A stretch of DNA of 64,000 nt from Halobaculum sp. MBLA0147 (GTDB taxonomy: Archaea; Halobacteriota; Halobacteria; Halobacteriales; Haloferacaceae), in assembly GCF_041361345.1 (NCBI RefSeq), contig NZ_JBGKAD010000001.1, positions 2,666,001 to 2,730,000 of the forward strand, read 5' to 3'. Under the pieces are notes generated by a model. It was not told the DNA's origin, did no database searches, and saw only the letters and a list, made by a program, of their open reading frames with translations. Shown here piece after piece: positions 49,144-57,642 of this stretch. The translations under genes and the position numbers were made by a program. Numbering within the stretch: position 1 is the stretch's first letter; each line of letters opens with the position of its first letter.

Positions 49144-51018
49144 ATGGTCGGAGTCGTCGGTCAGGTACCGCCCGTCGCACAGCGTGGGGCGCTGCTCGTC
49201 GCGGTCGTGCTCGCGGTCGTCGTCGGTGTCGCGCTGGAACGGCGGAGCGGTCGCCGCCCGCTCGCACGGGTCAGACGGCGATTGCTCTTCGGCGTCCCGT
49301 GGGGGACGATCACCGCCGCGGCGTTCGTCGTCGCCGTCTACCTGTTCGTCCAGGGTGGGTGGTCCAACTGGTACGACCCCGTCGTCGTCCCGTTCCGGGC
49401 GTGGTCGTACTTCGCGCCGACCGGCGTCGCGGTCGCGGCGTTCGGTCACGCGAACCCGAGTCACCTGCTCGGGAACCTGGTCGGGACCGTGACGGTCGCC
49501 CCGCTCGTCGAGTACGTCTGGGGTCACTACCCCCGCGAGCGTGGGGCACACAGCTTCGACGGGTACGCTCGGAACCCGTACGTCAGGGCGTTCGTGCTGT
49601 TCCCCGCGGCGGTCGTCGCCGTCGGCGTCGCGACGGCGGTGTTCTCGTTGGGGCCGGTGATCGGCTTCTCCGGCGTCGTCTTCGCGTTCGTCGGCTTCGC
49701 GCTGGTGTACTACCCGCTGGGTACCGTCGTCGCGCTCTCGGCGGGCAGTGTCGTCCGACTGGCGTACCGCGCGCTCCGCGACCCGTCGCTGACGGCGTCC
49801 GGTCGGTCGGCGTTCGTCACGCCGTGGTGGGCCGACATCGCGATCCAGGGGCACGCGTTCGGACTGCTGCTCGGGGTCGTCGCCGCGGGCGCGCTCGCAC
49901 AGCGACGCACGAGCGGGCTCCCCTCGCCCGGCCGGCTGCTCGTCGGCGCGGTGCTCGTCGGCGTCGCACAGAACCTCTGGGCGGTGTACTGGTTCCTCGG
50001 CGGGGGGGAGTACGTCCTCTTCCGTGCCGTCGGCCTCTCGCTCGTGGTGGTGCTCGCGGTGCTCGTCGCCGCGGTGGCGGTCGACGACACCGAAGACGAC
50101 GGCTCGGTGGAGAGCGACCGGGACGAGCGTGACCCAGACGAGACCGGCCCCTCACCGACCACCTCGGGTTCCACACCCGATCCGACCACGACGCGCGCGG
50201 ACGGCGGTGACGACCGAGAGCGAGCAGCCCCCGACCACGGAGACTCGACTACGGGCGACGACGAGGCGTCTGGAACGAGCGAACAGACACCCGGACTCCT
50301 GGTGGGTCTCGACGCGACGACCGTCCGGACGCTGTCGGTCACGCTCCTCGTGATGGTGCTGGCGGTGTTGGCGGGTGTCGCCGTGCCGACGAACATGTTG
50401 GCGGTCGACGACGAGCCGCTCCCCGGCGAGCCGGTCGAGGTCCGTGGGTACACGGTCACCTACGCCGAGGACGTGGAGAACGGGATGGTGTCCGTCGTCG
50501 ACGTGGCCGCCTTCGGCCTCTCGACCAGCGTGAACACCTCGGGGGTGATCGTCCGCAACCCGGACCGGAACGTCTGGACGACGGCCGTCCCACGGGACAG
50601 ACTGGCGTTCGGCGGGCGCCAGACCGTCGTCCTCGGTGGCGTCGGCTGGCGCGAGACGGTGGCCGTCGACCGACGTGGCTACTCGGCGGCGGGCGGCGGC
50701 ACCGCCTACACCGTCTCGCTCGTGCACGACGGCGAGCGCCGGCGGGTGTTCCGTTCGGAACCAGCGCGTGCAGAACCACGGGTCGCTGGGTGGAACGTCT
50801 CCGTCGTCGCCGCCGAGCGTGGCTTCGCACTCGCGCTGTCGGACGGCAACGAGACACTCGCGACGCCGATTCCCGAGGGCAACGAGTCCGCGACGCTCGG
50901 CGGGGTCACCTTCGTCCGCGACGGCCGCGCCGTGTTCGCGCTCGTCGGCTCCGACGGGAACCAGACCCGCGTCCGTGTCGCCGCCCGCGAACGGTACCGC
51001 GGGCAGAGCGACCGGTAG
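49144..51018 (+). CDS. Rhomboid-family intramembrane serine protease with long C-terminal domain
   Basis: This 624-residue protein has about six helices (residues 10-330) with the rhomboid motifs: GHANPSHLLGNL near residue 101, GFSGVVFAF (Ser in GFSG, about residue 175), and GHAFGLLLG (catalytic His, about residue 236). A polar acidic segment (residues about 320-400), another helix (TLSVTLLVMVLAVLAGVAVP), and an exported-type beta-rich domain (residues 440-620) with several N-x-S/T sites (NTS, NET, NES, NQT) follow. The tail is much longer than in simple rhomboids and may recruit substrates. ATG at 49144. Confidence 0.85.
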   Translation: MVGVVGQVPPVAQRGALLVAVVLAVVVGVALERRSGRRPLARVRRRLLFGVPWGTITAAAFVVAVYLFVQGGWSNWYDPVVVPFRAWSYFAPTGVAVAAFGHANPSHLLGNLVGTVTVAPLVEYVWGHYPRERGAHSFDGYARNPYVRAFVLFPAAVVAVGVATAVFSLGPVIGFSGVVFAFVGFALVYYPLGTVVALSAGSVVRLAYRALRDPSLTASGRSAFVTPWWADIAIQGHAFGLLLGVVAAGALAQRRTSGLPSPGRLLVGAVLVGVAQNLWAVYWFLGGGEYVLFRAVGLSLVVVLAVLVAAVAVDDTEDDGSVESDRDERDPDETGPSPTTSGSTPDPTTTRADGGDDRERAAPDHGDSTTGDDEASGTSEQTPGLLVGLDATTVRTLSVTLLVMVLAVLAGVAVPTNMLAVDDEPLPGEPVEVRGYTVTYAEDVENGMVSVVDVAAFGLSTSVNTSGVIVRNPDRNVWTTAVPRDRLAFGGRQTVVLGGVGWRETVAVDRRGYSAAGGGTAYTVSLVHDGERRRVFRSEPARAEPRVAGWNVSVVAAERGFALALSDGNETLATPIPEGNESATLGGVTFVRDGRAVFALVGSDGNQTRVRVAARERYRGQSDR

Positions 51019-51046
51019 GTGAGGACTCTCGACGGGCGACGCGTCC

Positions 51047-52516
51047 TCAGAGTCGCACTCGGTCGTCCACCGACCAGTCTCCCGTCGAGCGGCTCCGTGT
51101 CGGCGACGCGACACGCCGCGCCGGGGGAGCGACACTCTGCGACCGGAGCGCGTCGCCGACCGTCACCGGTCGGAGCGGCGTCGTCGAGACGATCACCGCG
51201 CCGTCGTTCTGGTCGACGGCCGTGATCGCGTACCCACCCTGGTTCGAGGGGCCAAGTGCCCACAACACGCCGTCGTCACCGGTCGTCCCGAGCCGGGTGA
51301 CCCGGTTCGCACCGATCGTGTTGACCAACACGGAGGCGTTCACCGGCTCGCCGGTCGTGTTGTCCGTCACGGTCACACGGAGCGGCCCACCGGGGAAGGT
51401 CCGGGTGACCTCCATCCGGAGGTTGTTCAGTACCTCGCTCTTCGTCTCCCGCGCGGGGTAGCGGTCGAGGTCGAGTCGCTGGACCTCGCGGAACACGCGA
51501 CCGACACCGCCACGGACGGAGGTCTCCAACACGCCACCCGGGTAGTCGACGGTGAGCGTGAACGTCTCGTTCGAGCCCTCGCCGCTGGTCCCGTTGCGTG
51601 CCGCCCAGATCTCCGGGTAGCTCCGGGCGGTGACGTTCGCCGCCGCCGCCCCGGTCAGCCCCGGCGTCCCCTCCTCCCAGAGGAACCCGCGGTACACCTC
51701 GCGGACGTACGTGCCGTCGCGGAGCGTCGAGAGAGCGAGTCCCTTGTCGGTCGTCGCCACGTACACCCGGATCGGCCCGATCTCGCCGGCGAGGGCGGCG
51801 GCCACTCGTTCGCGGATCGGACTGTCGAACGTCGTCAACTCGGCGTCGAGCCGGGACAGTTCCGTCGACGTCGGTGCCCCCGACGGGAGCGACGACTCGG
51901 CGACACTGCCGAGGTAGTCGCTCCGATCGTGTAACAACTCCGCCGTCCGGTCGACACTCGCCAGTCCCGTCAGGAACGTCCGCTCGTCGATCCGACCGGC
52001 GTTGAACGCCGCGATCAACGCGGCCTGACGCTGCCGCAACTCGGCCGTCCGGTTGCCCAACTCGTCGGTCGCCGACCGAATCGCCGCCGCGCGGGCGGCA
52101 GCGCCGTCCGTCCCGGCGACCCGCTCTCTGACCGCCAGCGTCTCCAGTCGGACCGCCCCAGCGTCGACACGCCACGCAGTTGCGCTCCCGGCGTCGATCC
52201 GGACACTCGTCAGCTCCGTCGCGTCGACGGCGTTGGACGGGAGTGCGAGCACCCGAGTCACGTTGGGGCTCCCGCTCACGTTCCGTGCGCTGTCACTCGT
52301 CTCGGTCGCTGCGGCAGTCGCCCCCGAGCGGAGTGTCGGCCGATCGGGTGTCGGGAACGGCGCCGGGGCGGCGGCGGTGTCGGGGGACGGCGCCGGGGAC
52401 TGGTCCGGTGTGACGGCGTCCCCGGGTGTCGCGGGCGCCGGCGGGCCGTACGTGGCGGCGTGACCGACGCCGGCGAACACCACCACGGCGGCGAGGATCA
52501 CGGGGAGGGCTCTCAT
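51047..52516 (-). CDS. Secreted/surface-anchored protein (haloarchaeal DUF7096-like)
   Basis: This 489-residue protein has a signal peptide (MRALPVILAAVVVFAGVGHA), a Pro/Ala/Thr-rich low-complexity stalk (residues 20-75), and a helical domain with ATDELGNRTAELRQRQAALI. A beta-rich C-terminal part carries GPLRVTVTDNTTGEPVNASV, a carboxypeptidase-regulatory-like repeat. Potential N-glycosylation sites are many. No LPXTG or PGF anchor. Transcribed divergently from the next gene, with a mirror-image promoter. Possible role: co-sensor or ligand-binding partner of the membrane regulator. Confidence for the family name is modest. Confidence 0.7.
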   Translation of the reverse strand: MRALPVILAAVVVFAGVGHAATYGPPAPATPGDAVTPDQSPAPSPDTAAAPAPFPTPDRPTLRSGATAAATETSDSARNVSGSPNVTRVLALPSNAVDATELTSVRIDAGSATAWRVDAGAVRLETLAVRERVAGTDGAAARAAAIRSATDELGNRTAELRQRQAALIAAFNAGRIDERTFLTGLASVDRTAELLHDRSDYLGSVAESSLPSGAPTSTELSRLDAELTTFDSPIRERVAAALAGEIGPIRVYVATTDKGLALSTLRDGTYVREVYRGFLWEEGTPGLTGAAAANVTARSYPEIWAARNGTSGEGSNETFTLTVDYPGGVLETSVRGGVGRVFREVQRLDLDRYPARETKSEVLNNLRMEVTRTFPGGPLRVTVTDNTTGEPVNASVLVNTIGANRVTRLGTTGDDGVLWALGPSNQGGYAITAVDQNDGAVIVSTTPLRPVTVGDALRSQSVAPPARRVASPTRSRSTGDWSVDDRVRL

Positions 52517-52541
52517 CGGCTCCTCGTACCGCCCGCCGGTA

Positions 52542-52550
52542 CAAAAAATG
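52542..52550 (-). promoter_or_regulatory. TATA element of the secreted-protein gene (mirror of 52620-52628)
   Basis: On the minus strand the sequence CATTTTTTG ends 26 bases before the ATG at 52516. The identical nine bases are found on the plus strand at 52620-52628, also 26 bases before the ATG at 52654. Confidence 0.65.
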
Positions 52551-52619
52551 GTGCGGAACGACGAGTGAGACGGGGCCGACGCGTCGCCGTGTCTCGATCC
52601 ACGGCGGGGCGATAGAAAG

Positions 52620-52628
52620 CATTTTTTG
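52620..52628 (+). promoter_or_regulatory. TATA element of the membrane-HTH gene
   Basis: CATTTTTTG sits 26 bases before the ATG at 52654, giving a leaderless transcript. It is identical to the opposite-strand element at 52542-52550. Confidence 0.65.
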
Positions 52629-52653
52629 GTGCCGGGGTGACCACACAACGACA

Positions 52654-54129
52654 ATGCGGCACGCCGCCCTGCTGTTGGTCGCCCTCCTCCTCTCGACGAC
52701 CGCCGTCGTGCCCGCCGCGACGGCGGCGACCGCGGCGCCCACGCCCGTCGAGACCGCCCACACGACACCCGACACACTCCGAGACGCACCGTCGGGTCTC
52801 ACACTCCGAGACGCGCCGTCGGGTTTCGAGCGCACCCGCTCTCTACCCACGGTCTGGGAGCCGACACGAGGTGCCGAGTCACTCGACGGATCTGCCGGAG
52901 CACTCGCTGGTCGGGCAGTCACACGTGCCGGCACGACGTTCACGGTCTCGTTGCGCAGCGACGGCGACGCCCTGTGGGCGGTCCGAGCGCGGTACCGACT
53001 GTCCGGCCCGGCCGAGCGTGCGGCGTTCGACCGGCTCGCGGGCGACTACGAGGACGGTAACGCCACCGTGGGTCCGGACCCGACGGTCTGGCGACGAGCG
53101 GCCACGCGGGCGGCCGACGCGACCGGGCGGACGATGACGGTCCAGGCGGTCGACCGCCGCGCACGCTTGGTGAACGACAGCGTCGGCGAACTCCGACTCC
53201 GCTTCGAGTGGACCGCGTTCGCCAACCGGACGGGCCCCCGACAGTTCCGCGTCGGCGACGCGTTCCGGACGAGTGAGGGGAGTTGGCTCCCACGGATCGG
53301 ATCGAACCAGACCGTGGTGTTGGAGGCACCGCCGGACTCCCGCGTGACGGACACGGGACAGTACCCGTTGGACGACGCACGCATCAGGGTCGCCGGGCCA
53401 CAGGACTTCACGGAGCAGCCGCTCACGATGGCGTACACACTCGCGGCGCCGACGACCACCACGCCGCCGCCGTCGGAGAACCGTTCGCCGCCGACCACGT
53501 CGCCGCCGACCGCGTCGCCGGTGCCGCCGGGTGACGGCGACGACACGCTCCTGTTCGGGGCCGCACTGTTGGCCGTGGTCCTCGCCGTCGTCGCGTTGAT
53601 CGCCTACCAGGGTGGCCTCGGCGGCGCGACGGTGTCGCCGCCGAACGACGGCGACGGCGGTCCGACGACCGACACCGGTGGCGGGTCGCCGCCGGGTGCG
53701 TCCGCCGACGCCACGGTCGAGAACGGCTCCGGGGTGGCCGGGACTGCGGCGGAGCCCGACACCGAGACGGCCGGGAGTGGTGGCGACGCGACGACCGGAG
53801 GGACGACGGCCGGCGGGACGAGTCCAGAGGGTGCGACGGAGGCCACGGCCGACGACACGGCGGCCGACGACGAGGAGACCGAAGACGACGAGCGGGACGT
53901 GGAACTCCTCTCGGACGAGGAACGCGTCGAGCGACTGCTCGAACGGAACGGCGGGCGGATGCGGCAGGCGGACATCGTCTCCGAGACCGGCTGGTCGGAC
54001 GCGAAGGTGTCACAGCTCCTCTCGGCGATGGCCGACGAGGGCCGTGTCGACAAGCTCCGCCTGGGTCGCGAGAACCTGATCTCGTTCCCCGACGTCGACG
54101 ACACGCCCGGGAACGGCGGCGAAGACTGA
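52654..54129 (+). CDS. Membrane-anchored winged-helix regulator with exported sensor domain
   Basis: This 491-residue protein has an N-terminal signal (MRHAALLLVALLLSTTAVVP), an exported domain (residues 50-280) and a Pro/Thr linker. One transmembrane helix follows (LLFGAALLAVVLAVVALIAY, about residues 300-320), then an acidic linker and a C-terminal winged helix (residues about 415-485): LSDEERVERLLERNGGRMRQ, IVSETGWSDAKVSQLLSAMA, DEGRVDKLRLGRENLISF. It can pass an outside signal directly to DNA. A short 27-base repeat (RDAPSG twice) lies near residue 45. Divergent partner: the secreted gene. Confidence 0.8.
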   Translation: MRHAALLLVALLLSTTAVVPAATAATAAPTPVETAHTTPDTLRDAPSGLTLRDAPSGFERTRSLPTVWEPTRGAESLDGSAGALAGRAVTRAGTTFTVSLRSDGDALWAVRARYRLSGPAERAAFDRLAGDYEDGNATVGPDPTVWRRAATRAADATGRTMTVQAVDRRARLVNDSVGELRLRFEWTAFANRTGPRQFRVGDAFRTSEGSWLPRIGSNQTVVLEAPPDSRVTDTGQYPLDDARIRVAGPQDFTEQPLTMAYTLAAPTTTTPPPSENRSPPTTSPPTASPVPPGDGDDTLLFGAALLAVVLAVVALIAYQGGLGGATVSPPNDGDGGPTTDTGGGSPPGASADATVENGSGVAGTAAEPDTETAGSGGDATTGGTTAGGTSPEGATEATADDTAADDEETEDDERDVELLSDEERVERLLERNGGRMRQADIVSETGWSDAKVSQLLSAMADEGRVDKLRLGRENLISFPDVDDTPGNGGED

Positions 54130-54246
54130 CGACGACGAGCAGTCGAGCCGTGTGGCTCGACGGCGTGCGGTCCGACCGCGCGGCTTCAGCCAGCGATTCA
54201 CAGCGTTCCGAAACTGTTTACCTCCGAGTGGGCGTACGAGCGGCCG

Positions 54247-55035
54247 ATGAAGGTACTCGTCACTGTGAAGGAGGTCGCGGAGGCGGCCGACGACTTCGAG
54301 ATCGAGGGCGACGACATCGGGGAGCAGTACCTCGAGTACGACCTCAACGAGTGGGACGACTACGCCGTCGAGGCGGCCGTCCAGCTCCAGGAGGAGGGTG
54401 ACGACGTGGAGACCGTGGCCGTCACGATCGGGCCAGAACGCTCCGAGGAGACGATCCGGATGGCACTCGCGAAGGGTGTCGACCGCGCAGTTCGCGTGTG
54501 GGACGACGACGTGGCCGGGGCGGAACTCGACGTCGAGGCGCGTGCGGAACTGCTCGCCGCGGTCGCCGAGGAGGAAGAGCCAGACCTGATCCTCTCGGGC
54601 GTCCAGGCCAACGACACTGGGTTCGGCGCGACCGGCGTCGCGCTGGCCGAACGACTCGGCTTCGAGTGGGCGGCGGTCGTCAACCACCTCGACATGGAGG
54701 CGGGCGACCCGGTCGCGGCCGTCCGCCGCGAGTTGGAGGGTGGTGTCGAGGAACTGACGGAGGTCGACCTCCCGGCGGTGTTGACGATCCAGACCGGGAT
54801 CAACGAGCCGCGGTACGCGAGTCTGCGCGGCATCCGGCAGGCACAGTCGAAGGAGATCGCCCCGAAGACGCTCGACGACTTAGGGCTGGGTCCAGACATC
54901 GTCGAGACGCCGATCCGACGGACGGCGATGTACGAGCCGGAGTCGGAGTCGGACGCCACCTACTTCGAGGGTGACGCCGACGAGCAGGCGGCGGCGTTGG
55001 CCGATCTCCTCCGCGAGAAGGGGGTGGCACGATGA
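54247..55035 (+). CDS. etfB: Electron transfer flavoprotein, beta subunit
   Basis: This 262-residue subunit has the EtfB start MKVLVTVKEV, the AMP/FAD signature region VQANDTGFGATGVALAERLG, and RYASLRGIRQAQSKEI near the C-terminus, which is the EtfB recognition loop. It forms a heterodimer with the alpha subunit, moving electrons from acyl-CoA and other dehydrogenases to the quinone pool. The next gene (etfA) overlaps by four bases (ATGA). A TATA-like GTTTACC lies about 30 bases upstream. Confidence 0.94.
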   Translation: MKVLVTVKEVAEAADDFEIEGDDIGEQYLEYDLNEWDDYAVEAAVQLQEEGDDVETVAVTIGPERSEETIRMALAKGVDRAVRVWDDDVAGAELDVEARAELLAAVAEEEEPDLILSGVQANDTGFGATGVALAERLGFEWAAVVNHLDMEAGDPVAAVRRELEGGVEELTEVDLPAVLTIQTGINEPRYASLRGIRQAQSKEIAPKTLDDLGLGPDIVETPIRRTAMYEPESESDATYFEGDADEQAAALADLLREKGVAR

Positions 55036-55991
55036 GCGGCGACGTGTTGGCGGTCGCGGACTACCGCCGCGGCGAGTTGCGCGACGTGAGCTTCGAGCTG
55101 CTCACCGCCGGCCGGGAGTTGGCCGACGACCTGGGCGGCGAGCTCCACGTCGCGGTGATCGCGGGTGACGTGGACGGCTTCGCAGAGGAACTCACCCGCG
55201 AGGGTGTAGACACGATCCACACGGTCGCGGAGGGCGAGGAGTTCAACCACGACGTGTACGTCCAGGCGGTGACGGCGCTGTTCGACGAGTTGTCGCCGAG
55301 CGCGCTGGTGGCGCCCAACTCGGTGAACGGGCTCGACTACGTGCCGGCGGTCGCGACGCGGCTCGAACTCCCCTTGACGACGGACGCGGTCGGGCTCTCG
55401 TACGACGACTCGCTGGAGGTCACCCGCGAGATGTACGGCTCGAAGGTGGAGACGACCGTCGCGGTCGACGCGGAGCCGTTCGCAGTGTCGATCCGCGGCG
55501 GCGAGTGGGAGGCGGCCGCCCCCGGCGGCGACGCGACGGTCGAGTCGTTCTCGTTCGACCTCGACGAGGACGCCGTGGGCTCGCGTGTCACCGGCTTCGA
55601 GGAGGTCGGCGGCGGCGACGTGGACATCGGCGACGCGGAGTTCCTCGTCAGCGTCGGGCGCGGGATCGAGGAGGAGGAGAACATCGAGTTGATCGAGGAG
55701 TTGGTGGAGGCGACGGACGCGACGATGTCCTCCTCGCGGCCGATCGTCGACAACGGGTGGCTCCCGAAGAACCGGCAGGTCGGCCAGTCGGGCAAGCAGG
55801 TGACGCCGGACGTGTACCTCGCCATCGGGATCAGCGGCGCCGTCCAGCACGTCGCCGGCATGAAGGGGTCGGACACCATCGTCGCCGTGAACACGGACCC
55901 GAACGCGCCGATCTTCGACATCGCCGACTACGGGATCGTCGGCGACCTCTTCGACGTGGTGCCCGCGCTGATCGAAGAGTTCGGCGGGTGA
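55032..55991 (+). CDS. etfA: Electron transfer flavoprotein, alpha subunit
   Basis: This 319-residue subunit carries the FAD-binding C-terminal domain with SSRPIVDNGWLPKNRQVGQS, GKQVTPDVYLAIGISGAVQH, AGMKGSDTIVAVNTDPNAPI and FDIADYGIVGDLFDVVPAL, the ETF-alpha signature. The N-terminal domain (residues 1-190) shares the alpha/beta fold of EtfB. It starts by ATGA overlap. No ETF:quinone oxidoreductase gene is beside it. Confidence 0.95.
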   Translation: MSGDVLAVADYRRGELRDVSFELLTAGRELADDLGGELHVAVIAGDVDGFAEELTREGVDTIHTVAEGEEFNHDVYVQAVTALFDELSPSALVAPNSVNGLDYVPAVATRLELPLTTDAVGLSYDDSLEVTREMYGSKVETTVAVDAEPFAVSIRGGEWEAAAPGGDATVESFSFDLDEDAVGSRVTGFEEVGGGDVDIGDAEFLVSVGRGIEEEENIELIEELVEATDATMSSSRPIVDNGWLPKNRQVGQSGKQVTPDVYLAIGISGAVQHVAGMKGSDTIVAVNTDPNAPIFDIADYGIVGDLFDVVPALIEEFGG

Positions 55992-56121
55992 GGTCGCGGC
56001 CGTCTATCGGTCCCCTCTGACAAGCTGACCGTCCGAGGGATCACGCCGAGTGGAGGCAGATAGAGAACAGGTTTCTTCTGACACTGTATGCGGTGGTAGC
56101 AGATATTTTAGGAACAAATAA

Positions 56122-56433
56122 GTGGCACGAGCCGTATTCGATACTGTGGGAGAAATAACAGTCTCTGGAGAAGATGTGGAAGCGGTTGGAGAACTAGCCG
56201 AAGAACTCCGGCTGGCTAGCCGGTTCACCGAGAACGACCTATTCGACGCCTTCACCAAGGTCGTAGACGTGATGGATGCGATCGAAGAACTGTCCGCCGA
56301 GCAGGGAACAGCCAGGAAGAGCGAGGTAGAGGAACGGGCAAAGTACGAATCTGTCGGTACGGAGCTACGACTACTGGAACAGCACGGATTCGTCGAGGTC
56401 GACGACAAGAGTTGGCGGTACGTCGGCGAGTAA
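56122..56433 (+). CDS. Small winged-helix-like protein, A/T-rich
   Basis: This 103-residue protein has an N-terminal segment with AVGELAEELRLASRFTENDL and a C-terminal region with RKSEVEERAKYESVGTELRL and EQHGFVEVDDKSWRYVG. The latter resembles a winged-helix with a beta wing at the end. The DNA is A/T-richer than both neighbours. An A/T-rich element (GATATTTTAGGAAC) lies just upstream. The GTG at 56122 is used; a GTG seven codons later also fits. Function unknown; possibly transferred. Confidence 0.6.
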   Translation: MARAVFDTVGEITVSGEDVEAVGELAEELRLASRFTENDLFDAFTKVVDVMDAIEELSAEQGTARKSEVEERAKYESVGTELRLLEQHGFVEVDDKSWRYVGE

Positions 56434-56486
56434 CCCGTAACCCCGTTCCGCTACCCTCTTGCCGCTCTGTCACGTGCCGTGGAACG

Positions 56487-57329
56487 ATGGAGTACTTGGA
56501 GCGGCGAGTCGCGATGGTGAACGACCGGCTCGAGGACGTGACGGACGCGATCGAGCCGGCAGAGCTGTCGGCGGAGGTCGAACACGTCGCACTCGCCGGG
56601 GGCAAGCGCGTTCGCCCGACCGTCACCCTCCTGGCCTGCGAGGCGGCGGGCGGCGACGCGGAGGCGGCCGTCGACTTCGCCGTCGGCGTGGAGTTGGTCC
56701 ACAACGCCTCTCTAGTGGTCGACGACATCATCGACCGGTCGGAGGTGCGCCGCGGGACGCCGAGCGCGTGGGCGGAGTACGGCCACGGCCCGGCGTTGAT
56801 CGCCTCGGACGGGCTGTTGGGCGAGGCGTTCGGGCTGTTCTCGACGGACGAGCGCGCGATGCAGGTGGTCTCGGAGGCGATGGTGGAGTTGGGCGAGGGG
56901 GAGGCGACGGAACTCGTCGACGAGGTGGACTCCGAGGCCGCCTACATGCAGTTGGCACGCCGGAAGACGGGAGCGCTGTTCCGCGCCGCGGCGGAACTGG
57001 GGGCAATCGCCGCCGGCGCGGACGGGTTCACCGTCGAGTCGTTCGGGGAGTACGCCGAGCGGGTCGGCGTCGCCTTCCAGATCCGCGACGACGTGTTGGA
57101 CGCGACCGCGGACGGTAGCGACTTGGGCAAACCCACCGGGCAAGACGAGGAGATGGACCGCCCGTCGCTGTTGCAGGTGACGGACCTCACCCCCGAGGAG
57201 GCCGACGACCGCGCCCGGACGGAGGTGGACGAGGCACTCGCCGCTCTGGAGACTGCCGGCGTCGGCGAGTCCGACGCGCGCGACTACCTGCGGGACCTCG
57301 CAGAGTTCGTCGTCGTCCGCGAACGGTGA
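56487..57329 (+). CDS. Geranylgeranyl/polyprenyl diphosphate synthase
   Basis: This 280-residue synthase makes the C20 (or longer) isoprenoid diphosphate used for archaeal lipids and carotenoids. The first Asp-rich motif is LVVDDIIDRSEVRRG (DDxxD), the second FQIRDDVLDATAD. LAGGKRVRPTVTLLACEAAG is the KxR-type substrate site. The ATG at 56487 gives a normal-length protein; the upstream frame is not used. Supplies precursor for the carotenoid cluster in this window and for ether lipids. Confidence 0.93.
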   Translation: MEYLERRVAMVNDRLEDVTDAIEPAELSAEVEHVALAGGKRVRPTVTLLACEAAGGDAEAAVDFAVGVELVHNASLVVDDIIDRSEVRRGTPSAWAEYGHGPALIASDGLLGEAFGLFSTDERAMQVVSEAMVELGEGEATELVDEVDSEAAYMQLARRKTGALFRAAAELGAIAAGADGFTVESFGEYAERVGVAFQIRDDVLDATADGSDLGKPTGQDEEMDRPSLLQVTDLTPEEADDRARTEVDEALAALETAGVGESDARDYLRDLAEFVVVRER

Positions 57330-57431
57330 GCCGAGCAGGTCACGTCTCACTCCAGGACCGTCGCGGTCGCCGACGGTGGCTATTAGGCGTCGACGCCAAC
57401 GGCTACCGAGCGTCGACGACACGCCGAGAAC

Positions 57432-57502
57432 TGCGCCAGCCGGGAATCGAACCCGGGCTAGTGGCTTGGGAAGCCACTGTCCTACCACTGGACCACTGGC
57501 GC
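57432..57502 (-). tRNA. tRNA-Gly (anticodon CCC)
   Basis: On the minus strand: acceptor GCGCCAG with CTGGCGC, D arm with TGGTCCAGTGGTAGGACA, and anticodon stem GTGGC/GCCAC around TTCCCAA (anticodon CCC). T arm CCGGG/CCCGG with loop TTCGATT. No CCA encoded. It lies between the GGPP synthase and DICT genes. Confidence 0.95.
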
Positions 57503-57607
57503 GCACCCGAACGTTCCGGACGACTCCACTTCAACGTCACGTTTCGCCGGGCGAGTCGCCCGCCCGCCGTCGGGCCGACCGGACCGGGAGTGGCCGATGA
57601 GCACACG

Positions 57608-57615
57608 TTTAAATT
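57608..57615 (+). promoter_or_regulatory. TATA box of the DICT-domain gene
   Basis: TTTAAATT lies centred about 31 bases before the ATG at 57643 in an A/T dip, matching a leaderless start. Confidence 0.6.
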
Positions 57616-57642
57616 CGTGCGTCACGTACTCGCGACGACCCG

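Noticed and set aside
46413-50132. Very long plus-strand frame opposite the penicillin-acylase gene and into the rhomboid gene
   Set aside because: It crosses two real genes on different frames, is Arg/Val-rich, and has no motifs. It is a composition artefact.
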